DNA of 64,000 nucleotides. It comes from Ectopseudomonas chengduensis (GTDB taxonomy: Bacteria > Pseudomonadota > Gammaproteobacteria > Pseudomonadales > Pseudomonadaceae). Location: assembly GCF_900102635.1 (NCBI RefSeq), contig NZ_FMZQ01000001.1, forward strand, positions 1 through 64,000, in the 5' to 3' direction. This document shows, piece after piece, positions 55,187-64,000 of the stretch. Every line of letters starts with the position of its first letter. Position 1 is the first letter of the stretch. A program made the translations under genes and the position numbers. The notes below the pieces were generated by a model. That model was not told the origin of the DNA. It did not search any database and saw nothing but the letters and a program-made list of their open reading frames with translations.

Positions 55187-56122
55187 ATGATGAATTCTCC
55201 GGCCATCGATACCCCCGCCACGCAGGCCACTACGCCGGTGGCGCGCAAGCCCAGGCGCCTGGCGCCCGGCTGGTTTCTGGTCAGCCCCTCGGTGGCCCTG
55301 CTGCTGATCTGGATGATCGTGCCGCTGAGCATGACCGTCTATTTCTCGCTGATCCGCTACAACCTGCTGTACCCCGGCGAGAACGATTTCGTCGGTCTGG
55401 AGAACTTCGAATACTTCGTCACCGACGCCGCTTTCCTCTCCGGCGCCGGCAATACCGTATTGCTGGTGGGCAGCGTGCTGCTGATCAGCGTGGTGTTCGG
55501 CGTGCTGATCTCGGCGCTGCTGGAGGCCAGCGAGTTCTTCGGCCGTGGCATCGTACGGGTGCTGCTGATCTCGCCGTTCTTCATCATGCCCACGGTCAGC
55601 GCGCTGCTGTGGAAGAACCTGATCTTCCATCCGGTATCGGGGATTCTCGCCGCCATCTGGCAGTTCTTCGGCGCCCAGCCGGTGGACTGGCTGGCGCACC
55701 ACCCGCTGTTCTCGATCATCATGATCGTGTCCTGGCAATGGCTGCCGTTCGCCATCCTGATCCTGATGACCGCCATGCAATCGCTGGATCAGGAGCAGAA
55801 GGAAGCCGCGCGCCTCGACGGCGCCGGCCCCATCGCCATCTTCTGGCACCTAACCCTGCCGCACCTGGCGCGGCCAATTGCCGTGGTGGTGATGATCGAG
55901 ACCATCTTCCTGCTCTCGGTATTCGCCGAGATCTACACCACCACCAGCGGCGGCCCCGGCTACGAGTCGACCAACCTCGCCTACCTGATCTACACCCAGG
56001 CCCTGCTGCAGTTCGACGTCGGCATGGCCTCGGCGGGCGGACTGATCGCGGTGGTGATCGCCAACATCGCCGCCATCGTGCTGATCCGCATGATCGGCAA
56101 GAACCTGACCGACAAGCAGTGA
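55187..56122 (+). CDS. mtlF: Polyol ABC transporter permease 1
   Basis: 311 residues, about six membrane segments, with the permease loop EAARLDGAGPIAIFWHLTLP that contacts the ATPase. The N-terminal ~40 residues are a cytosolic extension (MMNSPAIDTPATQATTPVAR). GGAGG is very close to the first ATG, so the second ATG at 55190 may be used instead. Works with MtlG and MtlK. Confidence 0.93.
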   Translation: MMNSPAIDTPATQATTPVARKPRRLAPGWFLVSPSVALLLIWMIVPLSMTVYFSLIRYNLLYPGENDFVGLENFEYFVTDAAFLSGAGNTVLLVGSVLLISVVFGVLISALLEASEFFGRGIVRVLLISPFFIMPTVSALLWKNLIFHPVSGILAAIWQFFGAQPVDWLAHHPLFSIIMIVSWQWLPFAILILMTAMQSLDQEQKEAARLDGAGPIAIFWHLTLPHLARPIAVVVMIETIFLLSVFAEIYTTTSGGPGYESTNLAYLIYTQALLQFDVGMASAGGLIAVVIANIAAIVLIRMIGKNLTDKQ

Positions 56123-56132
56123 GGGCCCTGAG

Positions 56133-56966
56133 ATGCTGACGCTGAAACAATCCCGTCGCCTGCAGAGCCTGATCATCGGCGCCCTGGCCTGGGCGATCGC
56201 CGCGGTGATCTTCTTCCCGATCTTCTGGATGGTGCTGACCAGCCTGAAGACCGAGATCGACGCCTTCGCCACGCCGCCGCAGTTCATCTTCACCCCGACG
56301 CTGGAGAACTACCTGCACATCAACGAGCGCAGCGACTACTTCGCCTTCGCCTGGAACTCGGTGCTGATCTCCCTCTCGGCGACGCTGCTGTGCATGCTCC
56401 TGGCCGTGCCAGCCGCCTACTCCATGGCCTTCTTCGAGACGCGCCACACCAAGCGCACGCTGCTGTGGATGCTGTCGACCAAGATGCTGCCACCGGTGGG
56501 CGTGCTGGTACCGATCTACCTGCTGGCCAAGCAGTTCGGTCTGCTCGATTCACGCCTGGCGCTGATCATCATCTACACCCTGATCAACCTGCCGATCATC
56601 GTGTGGATGGTTTACACCTACTTCAAGGACATCCCCGTGGACATCCTCGAAGCGGCGCGCCTGGATGGCGCCACCACCTGGCAGGAGATCGTCCGCGTAC
56701 TGCTGCCGATCGCTCGCGGCGGCCTGGCATCGACCATGTTGCTGTCGCTGATCCTGTGCTGGAACGAGGCGTTCTGGTCGCTCAACCTGACCAGCTCCGC
56801 CGCCGCCCCGCTGACTGCCCTGGTGGCCTCCTACTCCAGCCCCGAGGGCCTGTTCTGGGCCAAGCTCTCCGCCGTTTCGACCCTGGCCTGCGCGCCTATC
56901 CTGATCTTCGGCTGGATCAGCCAAAAACAACTTGTACGCGGCCTGTCCTTCGGCGCGGTGAAATAA
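56133..56966 (+). CDS. mtlG: Polyol ABC transporter permease 2
   Basis: 277 residues, six membrane segments; the coupling loop is ILEAARLDGATTWQEIVRVL. It partners MtlF in the inner membrane. It starts 10 bases after mtlF, so the genes are clearly one operon. The N-terminus MLTLKQSRRLQSLIIGALAW is a normal MalG-type beginning. Confidence 0.93.
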   Translation: MLTLKQSRRLQSLIIGALAWAIAAVIFFPIFWMVLTSLKTEIDAFATPPQFIFTPTLENYLHINERSDYFAFAWNSVLISLSATLLCMLLAVPAAYSMAFFETRHTKRTLLWMLSTKMLPPVGVLVPIYLLAKQFGLLDSRLALIIIYTLINLPIIVWMVYTYFKDIPVDILEAARLDGATTWQEIVRVLLPIARGGLASTMLLSLILCWNEAFWSLNLTSSAAAPLTALVASYSSPEGLFWAKLSAVSTLACAPILIFGWISQKQLVRGLSFGAVK

Positions 56967-56981
56967 CGGGAGACCTTCCAC

Positions 56982-58085
<1,104 letters not shown>

Positions 58086-58111
58086 CGCCGCTCCATCACG
58101 GGATGTTCCAG

Positions 58112-59587
58112 ATGAAACTCAATCGCCAGCAGCTTTCCCGGCTTGGCGGCGCCGTCGCGCTGCCCAGCTACACCGCAGAGATGATCCGCACCGGCATCGC
58201 CCATTTTGGCGTCGGCGGCTTTCACCGCGCCCACCAGGCGGTCTACACCGATGCCCTGATGAACCAGGGCCTGGCACTGGACTGGGGTATCTGCGGGGTC
58301 GGCGTGCGCAGTGAGGACCGCGCCATGCGCGATGCCCTGGCCAGCCAGGATTACCTCTACACCCTGGTCGAACTGGGCGACGAGCCGAACCTGCCGGTGC
58401 GGGTGATCGGCGCGATCACCGACATGCTGCTGGCCGAGGAGTCGCCGCAGGCGCTGATCGACAAGCTGGCCGACCCGACGATTCGCATCGTCTCGCTGAC
58501 CATCACCGAGGGTGGCTACTGCATCGACGACAGCAGCGGCGAATTTCTCGCCGAACTGCCAGCCATTGCCCACGACCTGCGTCATCCCGAATCGCCGCAA
58601 AGCGTGTTCGGCTTTCTCTGCGCGGCCCTGGCCAAACGTCGCGCCGCCGGCATCCCGGCCTTCACCCTGATGTCCTGCGATAACCTGCCACACAACGGCG
58701 ACGTCACGCGCAAGGCACTGCTGGCCTTCGCCCACCTGGCCGACCACGAGCTGGCCACCTGGATCGACCATCATGTGAGCTTTCCCAATGCCATGGTCGA
58801 CCGCATCACGCCGATGACCAGCGCCGCCCATCGTCAGCAACTGGCCGAGCAGCACGGCGTCGACGACGCCTGGCCGGTGGTTTGCGAGCCCTTCGTGCAA
58901 TGGGTGCTGGAGGACAAGTTCGTCAGCGGTCGGCCGGCCTGGGAAGAGGTCGGCGTGCAGTTCACCGACGACGTCACACCCTACGAGGAAATGAAGATCA
59001 AGCTGCTCAATGGCAGCCACCTGGCGCTGACCTACCTGGGCTTTCTCAAGGGCTATCGCTTCGTCCACGAAACCATGAACGACCCGCTGCTGCGCCAGTA
59101 CGTGCGCACCTTCATGGATCTGGACGTGACCCCGCAGCTGGCGCCGGTTCCGGGCATCGACCTGAGCACCTACAAGGACACGCTGATCGAGCGCTTCTCC
59201 AACCAGGCCATCGCCGATCAGCTGGAGCGGGTCTGCTCGGATGGCTCGTCGAAGTTTCCCAAGTTCATCGTGCCCACCCTCAACCGTCTGATCGAAGACG
59301 GTCGGCCGCTGGAGCGCGCGGCCCTGGTAGTCGCAGCCTGGGCGCTGTACCTCAAGGGCGTCGACGAGAACGGCAAGCGCTATCGCATCCCCGATCCGCG
59401 CGCCGCGTTCTGCCAGGCGCTGGTGGCCGATGACGACAAGGTGCGCGAGCGGGTACTGGGCGTCGAGGCGATCTTCGGCAACGCCATCGCGCAGTCGACA
59501 GCGTTCGTCGAAGCCTTCGAGCTGTGTTACGACAGCCTGCGCAAGCTCGGCGTGACCCGTACCCTGCAGACACTGCTGGGCGACTGA
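58112..59587 (+). CDS. mtlD: Mannitol 2-dehydrogenase
   Basis: 491 residues of the long-chain mannitol dehydrogenase family. It has HFGVGGFHRAHQAVYTDALM near the N-terminus and KIKLLNGSHLALTYLG with the catalytic Lys (about residue 297, the position of Lys295 in P. fluorescens). It oxidises mannitol to fructose (and arabitol or sorbitol to the ketoses) with NAD+. The start at 58112 (MKLNRQQLSRLG) has GGGA eight bases upstream; the ATG at 58103 lacks a site. Next in the operon is the xylulokinase. Confidence 0.95.
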   Translation: MKLNRQQLSRLGGAVALPSYTAEMIRTGIAHFGVGGFHRAHQAVYTDALMNQGLALDWGICGVGVRSEDRAMRDALASQDYLYTLVELGDEPNLPVRVIGAITDMLLAEESPQALIDKLADPTIRIVSLTITEGGYCIDDSSGEFLAELPAIAHDLRHPESPQSVFGFLCAALAKRRAAGIPAFTLMSCDNLPHNGDVTRKALLAFAHLADHELATWIDHHVSFPNAMVDRITPMTSAAHRQQLAEQHGVDDAWPVVCEPFVQWVLEDKFVSGRPAWEEVGVQFTDDVTPYEEMKIKLLNGSHLALTYLGFLKGYRFVHETMNDPLLRQYVRTFMDLDVTPQLAPVPGIDLSTYKDTLIERFSNQAIADQLERVCSDGSSKFPKFIVPTLNRLIEDGRPLERAALVVAAWALYLKGVDENGKRYRIPDPRAAFCQALVADDDKVRERVLGVEAIFGNAIAQSTAFVEAFELCYDSLRKLGVTRTLQTLLGD

Positions 59588-59590
59588 GCC

Positions 59591-61090
59591 ATGTACCTCG
59601 GTATCGACTGCGGCACCCAGGGCACCAAGGCGCTGGTGCTGGATGCTGACAGCGGCCAGGTGCTCGGCGCCGGCAGCGCCAGCCACACGCTGCAGAGCGG
59701 CGCCAATGGCCGCCGCGAGCAACAGCCGCAGCAATGGCTGGAGGCTTTCGAGCAGGCAACCCGACAGGCGCTGACGGCTGCGGGCATCAGCGGCGAGCGG
59801 ATTCTCGGCATTGGCGTCTCCGGCCAGCAGCATGGCCTGGTGCTGCTCGATGAACAGGGCGCGGTGCTGCGCCCGGCCAAGCTCTGGTGCGACACCGAGT
59901 CGACCCCGGAGAACCAGCGCCTGCTCGATCATCTCGGCGGCGAGGCCGGCTCGCTGCAGCGCCTGGGCGTGGCCATCGCGCCGGGCTACACGGTGTCCAA
60001 GCTGCTCTGGACCCAGGAGCAGCACCCGGATCTGTTCACCCGCATCGCGCATATTCTGCTGCCGCACGATTACCTCAACCACTGGCTCACCGGCCGTGCC
60101 TGCAGCGAGTACGGCGACGCCTCCGGCACGGGTTATTTCAACGTGCGCACGCGCAGCTGGGACCGCGAGCTGCTGAACGTCATCGACCCCAGCGGGCGCC
60201 TCTGCAAGGCGCTGCCAGAGCTGATCGAGGCAGATCAGCCAGTGGGTAGCCTCCGCCCGCAGATCGCCCGGCAGTTGGGCCTGAACCCGGATGCCGTGGT
60301 GGCCAGCGGCGGTGGCGACAACATGATGGGCGCCATCGGCACCGGCAATATCCGTCCGGGCGCGATCACCATGAGTCTGGGCACCTCCGGCACGCTCTAC
60401 GCCTACAGCGATCAAGCGATGATCAGCCCGCATGCTCAGGTGGCGACCTTCTGCTCATCGAGCGGCGGCTGGCTACCGCTGATCTGCACCATGAACCTCA
60501 CCAGCGCCACCGGGCTGATCCAGCAACTGCTGGAACTGGACATCCAGACCTTCGGCGAACTGGTCGAGCAATCGCCCATCGGCGCCGAGGGCCTGCTCAT
60601 GCTGCCGTTCTTCAATGGCGAACGGGTGCCGGCACTGCCCAGCTCGCGCGCCAGCCTGCTGGGCATGGACAGCGACAACCTGACCCGCGCCAATCTGTGC
60701 CGGGCGGTGGTCGAGGGCAGCAGTTTCGGCCTGCGCTACGGCCTCGACCTGCTGCGCGCCAGCGGCCTGCAGAGCCAGACCATCCGCCTGATCGGCGGCG
60801 CGGCGAAGAGCCCGGTGTGGCGCCAGGTGATCGCCGACATCATGGGCACGCCACTGGTCTGCCCGCAGCACACCGAAGCCGCCGCGCTGGGCGCCGCGAT
60901 CCAGGCCGCCTGGTGCCTGACGCCCGGAGCGGATCGCCAGGCGCAGCTGGCCGAACTGTGCGAGCGTTGCGTGCACCTCGATGCCAGCACGCAGACCCAG
61001 CCGGACCCGGCGCGCACGGCGCAGTACGAAATGGTCTATCAACGCTACCGCAAGCAGGTAAGCCTGCTGGCCGAGAGCACACCGGCGTGA
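59591..61090 (+). CDS. mtlY: Xylulokinase (MtlY)
   Basis: 499 residues, FGGY kinase fold. LGIDCGTQGTKALVLD is the N-terminal phosphate loop, GVSGQQHGLVLLD follows, and VVASGGGDNMMGAIG carries the catalytic Asp (Asp243). It phosphorylates D-xylulose, made from arabitol, for the pentose phosphate pathway. It begins 3 bases after mtlD. Confidence 0.93.
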   Translation: MYLGIDCGTQGTKALVLDADSGQVLGAGSASHTLQSGANGRREQQPQQWLEAFEQATRQALTAAGISGERILGIGVSGQQHGLVLLDEQGAVLRPAKLWCDTESTPENQRLLDHLGGEAGSLQRLGVAIAPGYTVSKLLWTQEQHPDLFTRIAHILLPHDYLNHWLTGRACSEYGDASGTGYFNVRTRSWDRELLNVIDPSGRLCKALPELIEADQPVGSLRPQIARQLGLNPDAVVASGGGDNMMGAIGTGNIRPGAITMSLGTSGTLYAYSDQAMISPHAQVATFCSSSGGWLPLICTMNLTSATGLIQQLLELDIQTFGELVEQSPIGAEGLLMLPFFNGERVPALPSSRASLLGMDSDNLTRANLCRAVVEGSSFGLRYGLDLLRASGLQSQTIRLIGGAAKSPVWRQVIADIMGTPLVCPQHTEAAALGAAIQAAWCLTPGADRQAQLAELCERCVHLDASTQTQPDPARTAQYEMVYQRYRKQVSLLAESTPA

Positions 61091-61101
61091 GAACGCCTTG
61101 A

Positions 61102-61305
61102 GGGCACCTCCAAGAACCTAGGCAAGGCAGATAGTGCCGATGAGATACGGCTATCAAAGCGGCGTCCGTAGGAGCCCCGCCCCGGGGCGAAGCCTCTCGA
61201 GTCCGCGCCGCCCAGCTTCGCGGCGGGGCGCCGCTCCTACGAATTCCCCGCCTTGGCGCTTAACTGATTGGCATCAGGCGAAGCAGGTGGTTTTTAGAGG
61301 TGCCC
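61102..61305. repeat. MITE-like element (type 2) with a REPIN nested inside
   Basis: 204 bases bounded by GGGCACCTCCAAGAAC and its near-inverse GTTTTTAGAGGTGCCC. The REPIN at 61168-61240 interrupts it near the middle. Located between mtlY and mtlZ. Confidence 0.75.
61168..61240. repeat. REPIN, type A (nested)
   Basis: Begins GTAGGAGCCCCGCCCCGGGG and ends GGGGCGCCGCTCCTAC; nearly the same as 35142-35213. It lies inside the 61102-61305 element. Confidence 0.8.
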
Positions 61306-61327
61306 GTTAACCGATACGGAGAAGAAC

Positions 61328-62275
61328 ATGTACCTGGTCTGTGGCGAAGCGCTGTTCGATGTGTTCATCCAGGGCGACGGTGGGTGTGGCAATGAGTTGG
61401 CCTTCAAGGCCATCGCCGGTGGCTCGCCGTTCAACGTGGCGCTGGGCCTGCGCCGTATGGGCGCCAACTCGGCGCTGTTCACCGGGATTTCCTCGGACAG
61501 CCTCGGCCAGCGCCTGCGCCAGGTGCTGCGTGACGAAGGCGTGAGCGATGCCTACCTGATCGCCAGCGATGCGCCGACCACCCTGGCGATGGTCGGCCTG
61601 GACGCTGCCGGCTCGCCGCAGTATTCCTTCCGTGGCGAAGGCTGTGCCGACCGCCAGCTGCTCGCCGAGCACCTGCCGGCACTGGATGCGCAGGTGCGCG
61701 GCCTGCATGTCGGTTCCTTCTCTTTGGTGGTGGAGCCAGTGGCCGAGACGCTGCTGACGCTGGTGCAACGCGAACATCAGCAGCGCCTGATCAGCCTCGA
61801 CCCCAACGTACGCCTCGGCCCGGCGCCGGATATCGCCCACTGGCGCGAGCGCGTCGAGACCTTCGCCGGCTACGCGCATCTGATCAAGGTCAGCGAAGAG
61901 GATCTGCAGCTGTTGTACCCCGAACGCGACCCGCAGCAGGTCGCATCGAGCTGGCTCAACCAGCGCTGCCAACTGGTGTTTCTCACCCACGGCAGCAAAG
62001 GCGCCAGCGTCCACAGCCACTACGGGCACTGGTCGGTACCAGCCGTGGAGGTGCACACCCGTGACACCGTTGGCGCTGGCGATACCTTCCAGGCCGCGCT
62101 GCTCAGCTACCTCGCCCGCCACGATCTGGACAGCCCCGAGGCGCTGGCGACGCTGAGCCGTGAGCAGATCGACGCCATGCTGCGCCTGGCCATCGAGGCT
62201 GCCGCGCTGACCTGCGCCCGGGTCGGCCCCGACCTGCCCTACCTGCATGAACTGGAACGACAGAGCGCGCGCTGA
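61328..62275 (+). CDS. mtlZ: PfkB-family fructokinase (MtlZ)
   Basis: 315 residues. PfkB motifs: GGSPFNVALGLRRMG near the N-terminus and DTVGAGDTFQAALL with catalytic Asp252 near the C-terminus. It phosphorylates the fructose formed by MtlD. ACGGAGAAG precedes the ATG. It lies 237 bases after mtlY, with the MITE/REPIN between, unlike the tightly packed genes before. Confidence 0.93.
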   Translation: MYLVCGEALFDVFIQGDGGCGNELAFKAIAGGSPFNVALGLRRMGANSALFTGISSDSLGQRLRQVLRDEGVSDAYLIASDAPTTLAMVGLDAAGSPQYSFRGEGCADRQLLAEHLPALDAQVRGLHVGSFSLVVEPVAETLLTLVQREHQQRLISLDPNVRLGPAPDIAHWRERVETFAGYAHLIKVSEEDLQLLYPERDPQQVASSWLNQRCQLVFLTHGSKGASVHSHYGHWSVPAVEVHTRDTVGAGDTFQAALLSYLARHDLDSPEALATLSREQIDAMLRLAIEAAALTCARVGPDLPYLHELERQSAR

Positions 62276-62455
62276 CCAGGCCCACCCTCGCGGTGCCAGC
62301 TGGCAGCGACACAGGCTCCCTGTGCGCCTGGGCGAATTACCCGAAACCGCCGGTTGTCGCTCAGCTCGCTGGAGGCGACACTTGGCGTGTGACTCGCACA
62401 GCGCAGCGACAGTCGTTCTAGCAGCGTATTTTCAGACAACCCAGAGGTTCAGGGC

Positions 62456-63184
62456 ATGCCTTACAAACATCAGGTGATTCCGCTTCAGGCCCACGAGGGC
62501 AACGAAACCGCCGAGCAGGCGCTGCACAGCATAGTCGATGGCTTCAAGCGCTTTCGCAACGAGGTCTTCCCGCAGCAGGAAGAGCTGTTCAAGAAGCTCG
62601 CCACCGCCCAGAACCCACGCGCCATGTTCATCACCTGCGCCGACTCGCGCGTGGTGCCGGAGCTGATCACCCAGAGCTCGCCCGGCGACCTGTTCGTCAA
62701 CCGCAACGTCGGTAATGTGGTGCCGGCCTACGGGCAGATGATGGGCGGCGTCTCCACCGCCATCGAGTACGCGGTGATGGCCCTGGGCGTGCAACACATC
62801 GTCATCTGCGGCCACTCCGACTGCGGCGCGATGAAAGCGGTGCTCAACCCGGCCTCGCTGGAAACCATGCCCACGGTGAAAGCCTGGCTGCGTCATGCCG
62901 AGGTAGCACGCAGCGTGGTGGCAGAGAACTGCAACTGCAGCGACGACAAGGAAGCCCTTGCCGTGCTGACCGAAGAGAACGTGGTGGCGCAGCTCAACCA
63001 CCTCTGCACCCATCCGTCGGTGGCAGCCAAGCTGGCGCGCGGCCAACTGTTCATCCATGGCTGGGTGTATGACATCGAAACCAGCCAGATCAAGGCCTAC
63101 GACGCCGAGCTGGGCAGCTTCCTGCCGCTCGATGGCGACAAGATTCCAATGGCGACGCCACGCGCGCGTTTTCCACAAAGCTGA
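62456..63184 (+). CDS. Beta-class carbonic anhydrase (psCA1-like)
   Basis: 242 residues. Zinc ligands: CADSR (Cys61, Asp63, Arg65) and CGHSDCG (His120, Cys123). The ITCADSRVVPELITQSSPGD and VNRNVGNVVPAYG stretches are classic. It interconverts CO2 and bicarbonate in the cytosol. AGAGG precedes the ATG. Convergent with the SbtB/SbtA-like pair, with which it forms an inorganic-carbon neighbourhood. Confidence 0.93.
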   Translation: MPYKHQVIPLQAHEGNETAEQALHSIVDGFKRFRNEVFPQQEELFKKLATAQNPRAMFITCADSRVVPELITQSSPGDLFVNRNVGNVVPAYGQMMGGVSTAIEYAVMALGVQHIVICGHSDCGAMKAVLNPASLETMPTVKAWLRHAEVARSVVAENCNCSDDKEALAVLTEENVVAQLNHLCTHPSVAAKLARGQLFIHGWVYDIETSQIKAYDAELGSFLPLDGDKIPMATPRARFPQS

Positions 63185-63221
63185 AAGCCCTTGCAGGGTG
63201 GCCGCGCACCGAGCCTCACCC

Positions 63222-63280
63222 GGTCGCGGCTAAAGCCCCTCCCACAAAACGCACCGTGAACGTGGGAAGGACTTTAGGCC
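63222..63280. repeat. REP-like inverted pair (type C)
   Basis: GCGGCTAAAGCCCCTCCCAC (63224-63243) and GTGGGAAGGACTTTAGGCC (63262-63280) are imperfect inverted halves of another pseudomonad REP type. Confidence 0.6.
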
Positions 63281-63353
63281 GTAGGGTGCGCCGCGCGCAC
63301 CAGACTCCCCCCGATCACGGCTAACCTGGTCTGGTGCGCATAGCGCACCCTAC
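63281..63353. repeat. REP inverted pair (type D)
   Basis: GTAGGGTGCGCCGCGCGCAC (from 63281) and GTGCGCATAGCGCACCCTAC (ending 63353) are inverted halves. The same family is seen at 1814-1835 and 13678-13697. With the preceding pair it fills the convergent gap. Confidence 0.75.
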
Positions 63354-63363
63354 CAGGGACCAG

Positions 63364-63666
63364 TCAGAACTTCTCCCCACGCAGCACTTCCACCTGCGCC
63401 AGGTAACAGACCATGGCGAAGTGGTCGTAGTAGCGCACCTGCAGATGCTCGGCGATGCGCTCGGCCAATTCGCGGTTGCAGATGATTTCCAGGCGGATGT
63501 TGCCTTCGGTGTCCCAGCCGGCGCTGCGCACGCCGCGGTGTCCACGGCCACGCGCGTCGGAAATGGTCCAGCCGGGTGCGCCGAGCGCTTCCAGATCGGC
63601 CAGCAGGCGCTTCTCCAGCGCCGCCTCGCAGATCACGGTGAGCAGGGTGCGGCTATGTGCGTTCAT
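63364..63666 (-). CDS. PII-like small protein, probable SbtB partner of a bicarbonate transporter
   Basis: 100 residues with a PII-like layout: TLLTVICEAALEKRLLADLE at the start, a loop SDARGRGHRGVRSAGWD in the T-loop position, and IRLEIICNRELAERIAEHLQ then YYDHFAMVCYLAQVEVLRG. The gene follows the SbtA-like transporter gene by one base, the arrangement of SbtA-SbtB pairs in which the PII-like protein binds adenine nucleotides and gates uptake. The nucleotide preference cannot be read. Confidence 0.72.
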   Translation of the reverse strand: MNAHSRTLLTVICEAALEKRLLADLEALGAPGWTISDARGRGHRGVRSAGWDTEGNIRLEIICNRELAERIAEHLQVRYYDHFAMVCYLAQVEVLRGEKF

Positions 63667-63667
63667 C

Positions 63668-64000
63668 TCAGAACCCCCAAGCGATCAGTCGTTCGGCCAG
63701 CGCCAGGTACAGCGGAATGCCGATCAGGATATTGAATGGGAAGGTGATGCCCAGCGAGGCGGTCAGCGACAGCGACGGGTTGGCCTCGGGCAAGGCCAGG
63801 CGCATCGCCGCCGGCACGGCGATATAGGACGCCGAGGCCGCGAGCGTGGCCAGCATCGCCGTGCCACCCAGGCTCAGGCCCATGAAGCGCGCCAGCAAGG
63901 CACCGATCAGCGCACCGAGCAGCGGCATCAGCAGGGCGAAGGCCGCCAGGCGCACACCGAACTGCTTCAGCGCACCGAGCTGGCCGGAGGCGATCAGGCC
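63668..64000 (-). CDS. Sodium-dependent bicarbonate transporter SbtA-like, C-terminal part (cut by window edge)
   Basis: The visible 110 residues are the hydrophobic C-terminus of an SbtA/DUF897 family permease, with ALLMPLLGALIGALLARFMG, GGTAMLATLAASASYIAVPA and TASLGITFPFNILIGIPLY, typical of SbtA. The frame is open to the right edge, so the N-terminus lies outside. It probably imports bicarbonate with Na+ and is controlled by the adjacent PII-like protein. Confidence 0.82.
   Translation of the reverse strand, partial: GLIASGQLGALKQFGVRLAAFALLMPLLGALIGALLARFMGLSLGGTAMLATLAASASYIAVPAAMRLALPEANPSLSLTASLGITFPFNILIGIPLYLALAERLIAWGF

Overview
The window is chromosomal DNA from a GC-rich gammaproteobacterium, almost certainly a Pseudomonas of the mendocina/oleovorans/alcaligenes type. 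The evidence is a Pseudomonas-style rRNA leader at the left edge, a glutarate gene block (gcdG/gcdH with divergent gcdR), a split pntAA-pntAB-pntB transhydrogenase, DUF1127 and DUF2388 doublets, a P. fluorescens-type mannitol/polyol operon (mtlR, mtlEFGKDYZ) and many Pseudomonas REP/REPIN and MITE-like repeats. No IS transposase, prophage, CRISPR array or tRNA gene was found.

Layout, left to right. 1-520: leader and four tandem promoters of an rRNA operon that runs leftward out of the window. 0.58-4.1 kb: gcdG-gcdH and divergent gcdR (glutarate/lysine catabolism). 4.6-7.5 kb: proton-translocating transhydrogenase. 7.8-11.3 kb: small DUF1127 and DUF2388 protein pairs and a large DUF4105 envelope protein. 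11.4-28.1 kb: an eleven-gene, same-strand cluster. 28.3-33.5 kb: a GFA-type protein, AEC transporter, solute-binding protein, a PilU-like ATPase and a Na/Pi cotransporter. 33.5-39.0 kb: NCS2 permease and a TAXI-TRAP transporter. 39.2-52.4 kb: mixed housekeeping and regulatory genes, including osmC, two metallopeptidases (one is oligopeptidase A), a HAD phosphatase, gamma carbonic anhydrase, AraC regulators, a BASS transporter and a radical SAM protein behind a LexA box. 52.6-62.3 kb: mtl regulon. 62.4-64.0 kb: beta carbonic anhydrase convergent with an SbtB-like/SbtA-like bicarbonate pair, the latter cut by the window edge.

The most interesting region is 11398-28082. On the minus strand it encodes SrfA, SrfB (actin/Hsp70-like ATPase) and SrfC (dynamin-like GTPase), then a membrane-anchored repeat protein, a secreted PpkA-like vWA protein with no kinase domain, an ABC ATPase, an FtsX-type permease, a periplasmic SUMF1-fold protein lacking the FGE cysteines, two coiled-coil lipoproteins, and a second SrfA-like protein whose C-terminus is a vWA domain. 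The ATPase/permease/SUMF1/lipoprotein/PpkA-like set looks like the TagQRST-PpkA signalling relay of type VI secretion, but no T6SS structural genes are present and it is joined to SrfABC instead. I infer one envelope-spanning NTP-driven machine; its function is unknown to me.

Repeats shape the rest of the window: REPs sit at the gcdH/gcdG and mtlE/mtlF junctions, a MITE with a REPIN nested inside it separates mtlY from mtlZ, and other MITEs abut the stop codon of a luciferase-like oxidoreductase and the start of mtlR. Start codons were chosen from ribosome binding sites, signal peptides and overlaps; all functional calls are from sequence reading without database searches.
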